NCBI RefSeq assembly: GCF_003957515.1
Contig: NZ_RQXW01000017.1
Span: 21,993-85,992, forward strand
DNA from: Amphritea opalescens
Lineage (GTDB): Bacteria; Pseudomonadota; Gammaproteobacteria; Pseudomonadales; Balneatricaceae
Direction: 5' to 3'
Length of the DNA stretch: 64,000 bases
A program made the translations under genes and the position numbers. This document shows positions 54,154 through 62,280 of the stretch, in pieces. Position 1 is the first letter of the stretch; every line of letters begins with the position of its first letter. The notes below the pieces were generated by a model. The model ran no database searches and had not been told where the DNA came from. It saw nothing but the letters and a program-made list of their open reading frames with translations.

Positions 54154-54479
54154 TGATTATATTCTCCACCATCACGGTTCTCTGCAGCCTGAATCTTGAA
54201 AGTGCTTTTGCCACTTAATGATTACGCCTGCCTAATTAATTAAGCCTAATGTGCCTAAGCCTTTAATGTGCAGTATAGGTGGCGTTAGCTCCCGCCCTCT
54301 ATATGCCCAAGGGGGTAGCTGTCGATGCTTAGCGATCACGATCCATCCGTAAAATTACGTACCTCTTGATACTTACCTACTAATAAGTACCTATTTAGAG
54401 ATATGCATTGTTGGGTATAGCTCTATGCTCCTCGATCTCCCCATAATCAAGACTCATTTATCATTCAGAGGAACTACCG
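54154..54479. other. Divergent promoter region of puuC and torF-like gene
   Basis: 326 nt. It contains a palindrome TACTTA-N8-TAAGTA (54370-54389) and a C/G-rich element TATGCCCAAGGGGGTA (54302-54317). I cannot name a regulator for either. Confidence 0.4.
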
Positions 54480-55145
54480 ATGAAGAAGATTCTTACTGGG
54501 CTAATAACAGCAATGGCCTTGAGCACCGCGGTTCAAGCGGCTGATGTTTCCGGCACAGTGTCATTCACTAATGACTATCGCTTTCGGGGCATTTCTCAAA
54601 CATTAGGTGATCCTGCCGTACAGGGCAGCTTAGATGTTGGTTTTGATAATGGCATTTATGCCGGCATTTGGGGCAGCAATGTTAATTTTGATGATGATGC
54701 CAATCTCGAGATCGACTATTACGCTGGTTACGGCAACGATATTAATGACGACTTCTCTTACGATGTGATGGCCGCCTACTATACCTATTCAGGCTATAGC
54801 GGCGAAGACTATGACTATCTAGAACTGATCACTAGCCTGTATTACGGTGATTTCGGCTTTAGCTATGCCTATGCAGATGACTATGCCAACTCAGGCGATG
54901 AGTCTCATTACCTGGCTGTGGACTATAGCTATGGTATCAATGATGCCGTATCACTTGACCTACATGCGGGCCATTCATTTGGTGATGCTTACAGCGATGA
55001 CTACGAAGATTACTCCATCGGCCTGTCTGGAAATGCAGTAGGGCTAGACCTATCACTCGCTTATCTGGTCAATGATTTAGATTATGATGATACCGATGAC
55101 TACGATGATGATGCGGTTGTCTTCAGTGTTTCACGCACATTCTAA
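54480..55145 (+). CDS. TorF-family outer membrane protein
   Basis: 221 residues with a signal peptide (MKKILTGLITAMALSTAVQA). The mature protein is rich in alternating aromatic and acidic residues, predicted as transmembrane beta strands (FRGISQTLGDPAVQGSLDVGF, LELITSLYYGDFGFSYAYADDYA), ending in VFSVSRTF with the terminal Phe used in outer membrane assembly. It belongs to the TorF/Gcw_chp group of putative porins. The abundance of Asp-Asp-Tyr segments is striking. No clear partner. Confidence 0.82.
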   Translation: MKKILTGLITAMALSTAVQAADVSGTVSFTNDYRFRGISQTLGDPAVQGSLDVGFDNGIYAGIWGSNVNFDDDANLEIDYYAGYGNDINDDFSYDVMAAYYTYSGYSGEDYDYLELITSLYYGDFGFSYAYADDYANSGDESHYLAVDYSYGINDAVSLDLHAGHSFGDAYSDDYEDYSIGLSGNAVGLDLSLAYLVNDLDYDDTDDYDDDAVVFSVSRTF

Positions 55146-55173
55146 GCGTTAAACCAGCGAGTCAATAACGCAC

Positions 55174-55233
55174 GGCATGTGCCCCTTCACATGCCTAGCA
55201 AGGCCATACAAAATATTCTGTATGGCCTTTTTT
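55174..55233 (+). terminator. Two tandem hairpins after the porin gene
   Basis: GGCATGTG-N6-CACATGCC (55174-55195), then AAGGCCATACA-N8-TGTATGGCCTT (55200-55229) running into T residues. The second is the terminator. Confidence 0.9.
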
Positions 55234-55287
55234 ATTATGACAACTGCGCGTAATATGCCGTTTTAATTTTGTCTTGCTGAGGCGCAG

Positions 55288-55908
55288 ATGTCGGTTACTC
55301 TTCTATCGCTATTTATACCTACTTTTTTCTTTGTCTCCATTACACCCGGTATGTGTATGACCCTAGCATTGAGCCTAGGTATGTCGATTGGTGTCCGACG
55401 TAGCCTACATATGATGTGGGGCGAACTGATCGGTGTGGGGTTAGTGGCTGCAGCAGCAGCAGCCGGTGTCGCGGCGATGATGCTGCAGTTTCCTGAAGCC
55501 TTTATCTTTTTAAAGCTCGGTGGTGGCGCTTACCTCGGCTGGCTAGGTTTTCAGATGTGGCAATCAAAAGGAAAACTGGTGATGCAGGAGCCCGGTGCCG
55601 AAGTAAAACAACAGGGCCGGTTACAACTCGCGCTAAACGGTTTTATTACCGCCATCGCCAACCCCAAGGGCTGGGCCTTTTTTGTTACCCTGTTACCGCC
55701 CTTTCTTGATCAGAGCCAACCACTGGCACCACAGCTGGCGTTACTGATCGCCGTCATTCTGTCATTAGAGTTCAGCTGCCTGCTGATCTATGCCAGTGGC
55801 GGCAAAGCGATGCGCCACCTATTGCTAAACCGCAACAATGTTAAGCTGATGAACCGAATCGCCGGCTCACTGATGATCGCCGTGGGTATCTGGCTGGCCT
55901 TTGGCTAA
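55288..55908 (+). CDS. LysE/RhtB-family exporter
   Basis: 206 residues with six helices, opening LLSLFIPTFFFVSITPGMCMTLALSLGMSIG, the first-helix motif of RhtB/LysE exporters (usually PGP; here PGM). LKLGGGAYLGWLGFQMW and ANPKGWAFFVTLLPPFL follow. It would export amino acids such as homoserine or lysine. It ends two bases before the repeat array at 55913. Confidence 0.88.
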   Translation: MSVTLLSLFIPTFFFVSITPGMCMTLALSLGMSIGVRRSLHMMWGELIGVGLVAAAAAAGVAAMMLQFPEAFIFLKLGGGAYLGWLGFQMWQSKGKLVMQEPGAEVKQQGRLQLALNGFITAIANPKGWAFFVTLLPPFLDQSQPLAPQLALLIAVILSLEFSCLLIYASGGKAMRHLLLNRNNVKLMNRIAGSLMIAVGIWLAFG

Positions 55909-55912
55909 GGCT

Positions 55913-55990
55913 TAGCCCTTAACCACAGCCCTTAACCATAACCCTTAACCACGGCGCTTCACCACAACCCTTAATTATAGCGCTTAGCCA
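55913..55990. repeat. 13-nt tandem repeat, six units
   Basis: Units TAGCCCTTAACCA, CAGCCCTTAACCA, TAACCCTTAACCA, CGGCGCTTCACCA, CAACCCTTAATTA, TAGCGCTTAGCCA, then a partial unit. Between the convergent exporter and lipoprotein genes. The rotated consensus, CCCTTAACCA-N3, is close to the array at 45400. Confidence 0.9.
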
Positions 55991-56046
55991 TAAACGCTTG
56001 ATCGCCAAACCTTATGGCGCCCCCTGTTAGCGCCGTCTTCGCACTT

Positions 56047-56511
56047 TTAGTGAGTAACCGAAAAACGGCGCGGCTGCGGCCAGCCCATATGGATCAGTCC
56101 AGAACCCTCATCATCGCGGTACAGTTCAAAATACTCCATCGCTAAAACGTCCCAAATGACATGGGTGGCATAGGTTGGCGGCACACGATACAACTGATCA
56201 CCGATGCGCTCGGCCTGATAACTATGATCCGGTGGGTTCAATAATAGTGTCGCTAACTCATCACCACTCCAACTGTAATACTGTTTCGGCATCGCAAAGG
56301 CATCGGCGATCCAGGACTCGCGAAACGAAGGCTGAATCAGCGACAATAAATGACACTTCGACCGCCCCTCGATGCAGTAACGTTGATGTTTCAGATCAAC
56401 AAGATAGTTCTCTGACGCAAATTTTTCACCTATTGCGACACAACCGCTCAGCATCACACTCAACAACAGACTCAACAATACTAAACCAAGACCCATACCG
56501 TAGGATTTCAT
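56047..56511 (-). CDS. Small predicted lipoprotein of unknown function
   Basis: 154 residues. The N-terminus is a lipoprotein signal with lipobox LSGC near residue 23 (MKSYGMGLGLVLLSLLLSVMLSGC). The rest is soluble and acidic, with two further cysteines (CIEGRSKC). I do not recognise a domain. It is probably anchored in an envelope membrane. The gene is isolated on the minus strand. Confidence 0.72.
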   Translation of the reverse strand: MKSYGMGLGLVLLSLLLSVMLSGCVAIGEKFASENYLVDLKHQRYCIEGRSKCHLLSLIQPSFRESWIADAFAMPKQYYSWSGDELATLLLNPPDHSYQAERIGDQLYRVPPTYATHVIWDVLAMEYFELYRDDEGSGLIHMGWPQPRRFSVTH

Positions 56512-56672
56512 TTTGTAGCACGCCCTTATTGATATTTGTTAAGATAAAAGCTTTACTTTCAAGGGTAATCCGCCTAGAACAATAAAGACATATCGTCGGA
56601 TAAATTGTCTAGCCGAATAAAGCCTAAGTACTCTCATCGATATTATAAGTGATCTCAGATAAAGGAACCTAC

Positions 56673-57278
56673 ATGAGCACCGCTGAAAAATGGATTTATC
56701 AAGCGCTAGAAAATCGCACTAAAGCCCTGTCAATCGCACTAGGTTTTCGCGACCGATCAACACTGGAACACTCTGACCGAGTGCAGACCCTAGCAAGCGA
56801 GTTAGGGCAAGCGGTAGGCCTTAGTGAATGCCAGCTTAGCGCCTTGAAGATCAGCGCTAAATTCCACGATATCGGCAAAATAGGAATTCCCGATAGCATT
56901 CTCATGAAACCGACTAAACTGGATGCCGATGACTGGGAGGTGATGCAACGCCACCCTGCCATTGGTGAACAGATCCTCTGCTCAATCGAACTAGACGGGG
57001 CGGAACAAGCCGCTCATATCATCCGCCATCACCATGAACATTTCGATGGTGGCGGTTACCCTGACCGTATTGCGGGGGAAGATATTCCAATAGGTGCACG
57101 CATCATTAGCATCGTTGACAGCTATGATGCGATGGCCTTTACTCGGCCCTATCACCAAGGCCGCCGCCATACGGATATTATCGATTTAATCAATCGCGAA
57201 TCAGGCAGTAAGCATGACCCCTACCTGCTCCGCTATTTCTACCGAATGATTGAAACCAGTATCAACCGAATCGCATAA
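56673..57278 (+). CDS. HD-GYP domain protein (c-di-GMP phosphodiesterase type)
   Basis: 201 residues with only an HD-GYP domain: the HD pair in KFHDIGKIGIPD, HHHEHFDGGGYPD (the HH plus GYP signature) and GARIISIVDSYDAM. No receiver or sensor domain is attached. AAAGGA lies before the ATG at 56673. It probably breaks down c-di-GMP and could counter the cyclase at 32180. Confidence 0.87.
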   Translation: MSTAEKWIYQALENRTKALSIALGFRDRSTLEHSDRVQTLASELGQAVGLSECQLSALKISAKFHDIGKIGIPDSILMKPTKLDADDWEVMQRHPAIGEQILCSIELDGAEQAAHIIRHHHEHFDGGGYPDRIAGEDIPIGARIISIVDSYDAMAFTRPYHQGRRHTDIIDLINRESGSKHDPYLLRYFYRMIETSINRIA

Positions 57279-57358
57279 CAGTAACAACTCTCTTTGACAT
57301 ACGCTGTGCGACTCACCTAACCGTCTGTGATGGCTGGGTGATGGATTGCAGCATAAGA

Positions 57359-57955
57359 TTAGTCAGGAATAAGCTCACCCACTACACTAGTCACCGGTTT
57401 CACACCCGACCAGACATCCAGCGCCATATCTTCTGGGTCGTCATTAGGCCCACCTGCACTGACCTTTACCGAGACCTCTTCAATCGGAAAAGCAAACACT
57501 GCGGTCACTTTCATCTCGGTAGCATTCGGTGGCCTAGCCTCTGATGAACGTCCCGGACTGTATTTATCCAACATCGCATCGAGCACGGTTCTTTTTTCCA
57601 CAGGGTCTTCAACCAAACGTCCCTTGCCATAAAGCACCATCGAGCGAAAGTTAACCGAATGATGATAGGCTGAACGGGCAAACACTAACCCGTCCAACAG
57701 GCAGAGAGTGATACAAGCCGTTTGCCCCGCCATCACCTGCTGAAACAAGCCGTTTTTAACCGAGCCGTGCAAAAAAAGCTCGTCACCGACCCGCCAATGC
57801 GAACTCGGTTGCACCATCGCTTGCCCATCAACACTGACGCCAATATTACATACCCACGCTTCATCGATAATGTTATTGATGGTATCTCTGTCATAACTGG
57901 CTTTTTTTCGGCCACGCTTAACTCGGGTTCGTTCGGTTACCGCCACATCACTCAT
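57359..57955 (-). CDS. Pyridoxamine 5'-phosphate oxidase-family flavoprotein
   Basis: 198 residues with the split-barrel FMN-binding fold; GVSVDGQAMVQPSSHWRVGDELFLHGS and the SVNFRSMVLYGKGRL segments mark the PNPOx-like family of flavin-nucleotide-binding proteins, distinct from the true vitamin B6 enzyme PdxH. It is divergent from the MocR-type gene at 58052, an arrangement common for regulator and target. A short inverted pair, TGGATC-N7-GATCCA (58007-58025), lies between the two starts. Confidence 0.85.
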   Translation of the reverse strand: MSDVAVTERTRVKRGRKKASYDRDTINNIIDEAWVCNIGVSVDGQAMVQPSSHWRVGDELFLHGSVKNGLFQQVMAGQTACITLCLLDGLVFARSAYHHSVNFRSMVLYGKGRLVEDPVEKRTVLDAMLDKYSPGRSSEARPPNATEMKVTAVFAFPIEEVSVKVSAGGPNDDPEDMALDVWSGVKPVTSVVGELIPD

Positions 57956-58051
57956 GGTTAATCCTTAAACATCATCTTTGGTAAAGCATAAGATTAGCCG
58001 CTATAGTGGATCTAAATAAGATCCAATTTTTAGTATTCTTTAAGGCCCACT

Positions 58052-59548
58052 ATGAGTAAGCAGCTTCACTCTGAACGGTTTACCCCTTTTCTGCAGCAAG
58101 AACAGCTGCAACGCCCCCGCTATCGAGCGCTGTTCAATTACCTGCAACAGCGCATTTTAGAGGGTGCGTTACCACCGGACAGCCGGCTGCCCTCCACCCG
58201 AGAACTCGCCGAGCTACTGCATCTATCCCGTAATACCGTTAAGCAAGTCTATGAGATGCTGCACTCGGAAGGCTATATCGATACCCGTCAGGGAGACGGT
58301 AGCTACGTTGCTCCACAGCTATCGCTCAATCACACCCAGCAAACCCAATCTCAGCCTAAGAGACAACCGATCCAATTATCGGCCATGAGTGCTCAGTTAA
58401 AAAAGATTCGCCCTTTGTTCCACCAAGATAAGCAGCAGTTATTACTGCCCGCCATTCCGGCATTGGACCAGTTCCCTTGGCCAGTATGGCAACGTTCGGT
58501 GGGACATGCCGGACGACAGATGCGGTTCAGCAGAGATCGTAACTTTATGGGTGAACCGCCACTACGCGATGAGATTGCCCGTTATCTCAATGCCACCCGA
58601 GGGATTCGCTGCACCATGGAACAAGTGATGATCTGTTCCGGCTCACAGCAGGGAATGCAGCTCGCCTTCTCCATGTTACTCAACCCCGGCGATCAGGTGT
58701 GGGTCGAAGATCCAGGGTTCCCCGGTATCGATGGGGCCATCAGTAACGCCGGGGGCATTAAGGTCTCAATACCGATCGATCGCCACGGTTTCCGTGCGGA
58801 TCTAGCCCTCGCAAGCGAACAACAAGCACGATTAGCCTTTATCACCCCTTCACGCAACTTCCCCCTAGGTTACACTCTAAGTATCGAACGCCGCCTACAG
58901 CTACTGCAATGGGCGAGGACACAGGGCTGCTGCATCATTGAGGATGATTATGATAGTGAGTTTCGCTTTGATGGGCCGCCTCTCACTGCTCTACAAGGAT
59001 TGGACGGCGAAGACTCCGTGATCTATTCCGGCACCTTCAGTCGTATTCTCCACCCCGCCATCCGGCTCGCCTATCTGGTGCTACCACCGGCGCTTGTGGC
59101 GCCCTTTAACCAGATGCGAGGCTTCCTTGACGGCGGTCTCTCTTCTCTACCACAACTGGCGCTCGCCGACTTTATGTCTCGGGGACACTTTGCCGGCCAC
59201 TTGCGACGTATGCGTAAACTGTATAAAGCGCGCCGAGCGTACCTACGGCAGCAGGTCGAACAGCAGTTTGCGGGGCAACTCACATTGGAACCCAGTGATG
59301 GGGGCATGCACTCGGTCTTCTTATTACCGCAGACATCTGATGATAAAGCCATTGTCGAACAAGCCAGAGCGGTTGGACTAGGTATACGCCCACTCTCCTA
59401 CTATTACGACCAACAAGCCCCTCGTTCAGGTTTGGTGATCGGTTTTGCCGGATATAGTGAAACGCAAATGGAGGAAGGACTGAGGCGACTAAAGCCGATT
59501 GTGGAACAACATCTAAAACATCGAGAAGCTAACGGGCGGCTACACTAG
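58052..59548 (+). CDS. MocR/PdxR-family regulator (GntR HTH + aminotransferase-like domain) lacking the PLP lysine
   Basis: 498 residues. A GntR HTH at about 20-95 (LPSTRELAELLHLSRNTVKQVYEMLHSEGYI), then an aminotransferase class I fold. Expected landmarks are present, including SGSQQGMQLAFSMLL, DDYDSEFRFDG and GTFSR...RLAYLVLPP. The Schiff-base lysine of this family, in the GTFSK pattern, is replaced here by Arg331 (GTFSRILHPAIRL). Covalent PLP binding as in GabR is therefore doubtful. The divergent flavin protein is the likely target. Confidence 0.88.
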   Translation: MSKQLHSERFTPFLQQEQLQRPRYRALFNYLQQRILEGALPPDSRLPSTRELAELLHLSRNTVKQVYEMLHSEGYIDTRQGDGSYVAPQLSLNHTQQTQSQPKRQPIQLSAMSAQLKKIRPLFHQDKQQLLLPAIPALDQFPWPVWQRSVGHAGRQMRFSRDRNFMGEPPLRDEIARYLNATRGIRCTMEQVMICSGSQQGMQLAFSMLLNPGDQVWVEDPGFPGIDGAISNAGGIKVSIPIDRHGFRADLALASEQQARLAFITPSRNFPLGYTLSIERRLQLLQWARTQGCCIIEDDYDSEFRFDGPPLTALQGLDGEDSVIYSGTFSRILHPAIRLAYLVLPPALVAPFNQMRGFLDGGLSSLPQLALADFMSRGHFAGHLRRMRKLYKARRAYLRQQVEQQFAGQLTLEPSDGGMHSVFLLPQTSDDKAIVEQARAVGLGIRPLSYYYDQQAPRSGLVIGFAGYSETQMEEGLRRLKPIVEQHLKHREANGRLH

Positions 59549-59570
59549 GGGCAGCCGCACATCAGTGCTC

Positions 59571-59609
59571 ATGTGATGAACTTATGTGATGAACTTATGT
59601 GATGAGCTT
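59571..59609. repeat. 13-nt tandem repeat, three units
   Basis: ATGTGATGAACTT, ATGTGATGAACTT, ATGTGATGAGCTT, between the convergent MocR and agmatinase genes. The last unit overlaps the first two bases of the agmatinase stop on the top strand. Same 13-nt period as the arrays at 45400 and 55913 but a different unit. Confidence 0.88.
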
Positions 59610-60549
59610 ATACACCTGCCATTTTATTACTGGCCAACACATACAGATATTCTAACGCCAATGTGGCCCCCGCTAACGAGGTTATTTCAGCATGATCATA
59701 GGCCGGAGCAACCTCTACCACATCCATCCCCACAAGGTTTAACCCCTGTAAGCCACGAATGACTTTTAAGGCGCAATCCATCGACATACCACCGGATACC
59801 GGCGTACCAGTGCCTGGGGCAAAAGCCGGATCGAGTCCATCGATGTCAAAACTAACATAGGCCTTTTTATCACCAACACGCGCATGGATACGTTCTAGAA
59901 TCGCATGGGGGCCATGATCACCCACCCAAGCGGCATCCAATACTTCAAACGGATGACCATCAACATCATAGGTGGTACGAATACCAATCTGAATCGAATG
60001 CTCAGTATCCAGCAACCCCTCTTCTACCGCATGATGAAACAGCGTGCCGTGATCATATTGAGTACCGCCAGAATAAGTATCGGTGTGAGCATCAAAGTGA
60101 ATCAGAGCCAACGGGCCATGCTGCTTCGCATAGGCGCGTAATACCGGCAGGGTAATAAAATGATCGCCACCAAAGGTCAGCGACGATTTTCCGGCATCCA
60201 GAATAGCGCCAATATGCTGCTGCAGATTATCCACCATCGTTTGTGGTTCGCCATGCTTAAACAGCACATTACCCGAGTCCGCTACTTTAAGGTGATCATC
60301 GAGGGCAAAGGACCAAGGCCAGCGCGCCCCTTCCCAAATCAGTTGTGCCGATGCCTGACGCACGCCACTAGGCCCAAAACGAGCACCCGGGCGACCCGTT
60401 GTGGCCATATCAAAAGGCACACCCGCGACGATCACTTCAGCATCACTACTGCCTAAATCACTGACCACTGGGAACTCCATAAAGGTCATCCCTAGCGTGC
60501 CATAGATCGGTAAATCAGCATTCGCCACGGTACTGGGTATATCAGACAT
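59608..60549 (-). CDS. speB: Agmatinase (ureohydrolase family)
   Basis: 313 residues with the manganese-binding ureohydrolase motifs in order: GGDHFITLPVL, HFDAHTDTY and SFDIDGLDPAFAPGTGTPVSGG. The enzyme gives putrescine and urea from agmatine, feeding the polyamine genes of this window. GAGG lies before ATG 60549 (an ATG at 60552 is also open). It is divergent from the LysR gene at 60695. Guanidinobutyrase (GbuA) is the main alternative within this family. Confidence 0.88.
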   Translation of the reverse strand: MSDIPSTVANADLPIYGTLGMTFMEFPVVSDLGSSDAEVIVAGVPFDMATTGRPGARFGPSGVRQASAQLIWEGARWPWSFALDDHLKVADSGNVLFKHGEPQTMVDNLQQHIGAILDAGKSSLTFGGDHFITLPVLRAYAKQHGPLALIHFDAHTDTYSGGTQYDHGTLFHHAVEEGLLDTEHSIQIGIRTTYDVDGHPFEVLDAAWVGDHGPHAILERIHARVGDKKAYVSFDIDGLDPAFAPGTGTPVSGGMSMDCALKVIRGLQGLNLVGMDVVEVAPAYDHAEITSLAGATLALEYLYVLASNKMAGV

Positions 60550-60694
60550 CATCCACCTCACTCAATGTAATCGATTATCTTAAAGGTTAACCATTCCATA
60601 CAGCCTACCCTGACGCGTATAATTATTGAAATGCATAGTTATAATAATGGCATGCACATCATTAATACTTTGAATTTATACCCAATGGGCCCAT

Positions 60695-61600
60695 ATGAAA
60701 TCTCTGCGCCAGTTTGATCTCAATTTATTGTTACTGCTCGAGGCCCTATTAACGGAATGCCATGTGAGTCGTGCCGCGCAACGGATGTTTCTCAGCCAGT
60801 CAGCCATGAGCCATGCCCTCAACCGTCTCAGACAGCAACTCGATGACCCCCTACTGGTGCGCGCCGGTAATGGACTAAAACTCACGCCTCGCGCGCAAAC
60901 GATGCTACCCGATATTCGTCAAGCGATACGCATGATTGAGCATAGTTTAAACCCACCCGAGCCTTTTGATCCCGCCCATTCAGACCTCTGCTTTACCATC
61001 GCCAGCACCGACTATTTTGAAGCCATCACCCTGCCTCCGCTAATGCAGGAGCTGCAACAATCAGCCCCCGGCATTCGCATTCAGGTCGAAGTTATTCGTC
61101 AGGACGGTAATCTAAAGCAACTGGAAAGCCGTGAAGTGGATCTCATCGCCGGGCTGGATACCCATCAACCCATCGATTCTCAATTAGTCAGTCGACCATG
61201 GCATAGCGAGCCGTTCGCCTGCCTCGTGGCAGACACCCATCCTCTTGTTGAAGACAGCCTATCATTGCAGCAATACTGTCAGATGAACCATGTCCTGTTC
61301 TCCGATCTTGCTGGTGTCACCGCAGACCAGATCGACCGCTGGCTTGCCGATCAACAACTACAGCGGAGTTTTATCGCCCGCACCGTTAACTACATGGCCG
61401 GCGCTCGTATCGTCGCACTCACCGATGCCGTGATGACTCTACCCCGGCAAATGGCCTTACTCTTCGCGCAAATGTTACCGGTCAGGTTGATGACACCCCC
61501 GACGGGGATGCCCAATATCGAGATGGTTACCCTCCACCACCCGCTCTACTCAAACGATCCAAGCCTACAATGGCTGTTACAACGACTGCATCATGAGTAA
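60695..61600 (+). CDS. LysR-family transcriptional regulator beside agmatinase
   Basis: 301 residues, opening MKSLRQFDLNLLLLLEALLTECHVSRAAQRMFLSQSAMSHALNRL, the common LysR HTH, with the effector domain from about residue 95. It is of a different LysR subgroup from the regulators at 968 and 18684. Divergent from the agmatinase, which it probably controls. It converges with the SMR gene across a 30-nt gap. Confidence 0.9.
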   Translation: MKSLRQFDLNLLLLLEALLTECHVSRAAQRMFLSQSAMSHALNRLRQQLDDPLLVRAGNGLKLTPRAQTMLPDIRQAIRMIEHSLNPPEPFDPAHSDLCFTIASTDYFEAITLPPLMQELQQSAPGIRIQVEVIRQDGNLKQLESREVDLIAGLDTHQPIDSQLVSRPWHSEPFACLVADTHPLVEDSLSLQQYCQMNHVLFSDLAGVTADQIDRWLADQQLQRSFIARTVNYMAGARIVALTDAVMTLPRQMALLFAQMLPVRLMTPPTGMPNIEMVTLHHPLYSNDPSLQWLLQRLHHE

Positions 61601-61629
61601 AGGTTAGATAAAGGACATATTGAGATCGG

Positions 61630-61959
61630 TTAATGCGCTGCGGTTTTGGAAAAAACATTCATAATAATCACACCGGTAATAATAAATCCCATACCGACCA
61701 TCGCCGGCGTATCCGGTATCTCTTTGTACATCACCGCACTGAGAACCGCGATAAGCACGATCCCCATACCCGCCCAAACGGCATACGCCACCCCGACCGG
61801 CACGGTTTTAAGCACCAGCGACAAAAAGTAAAACGCCGTCAAATAACCCACCACACAGATCGCACTGGCAACCGGCCGACTAAACTCCTGAGATGCTTTC
61901 AACGCTAACGTACCGATAACTTCGGCACTAATCGCTAAAGCTAAAAACCAATAACCCAT
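61630..61959 (-). CDS. Small multidrug resistance (SMR) family transporter
   Basis: 109 residues with four helices and the essential Glu in helix 1 (AISAEVIGTLALKASQ), followed by VPVGVAYAVWAGMGIVLIAV, the SMR signature region. The start at 61959 has GGGAG in front. It would export cationic compounds or guanidinium with proton exchange; EmrE-like rather than SugE-like by sequence feel, but not certain. Confidence 0.9.
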   Translation of the reverse strand: MGYWFLALAISAEVIGTLALKASQEFSRPVASAICVVGYLTAFYFLSLVLKTVPVGVAYAVWAGMGIVLIAVLSAVMYKEIPDTPAMVGMGFIITGVIIMNVFSKTAAH

Positions 61960-62280
61960 TGTCACTCCCAACACTGACACACAGAAAACAATCCAATGTT
62001 AATAGCCAAACAATAAGACCCGAGCCTTATCTTCAGCATTCAATAAAACACTAATGATGGTCTATTGCCGGTCTCGAAGTCTACTCTTACCCGCCGAATA
62101 TACTGTTTTGTGTCGCAGACAGACCATCTTGCAGTATCCATCACTCGCTCAATACTCTTTCTATACTCACCGGATAGCGAAAAAAGTGAAATTAGCATAA
62201 AAATAAGGACTTACTTCTCTGCTAACAGGATCGGCTATTGTCTCCACACAGAAAGCAGGCTTTAATAAGCGGTTCACATA
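61960..62280. other. Gap before the second LuxR gene
   Basis: 321 nt; no gene seen. The right half should hold the LuxR promoter; no convincing operator found. Confidence 0.4.
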
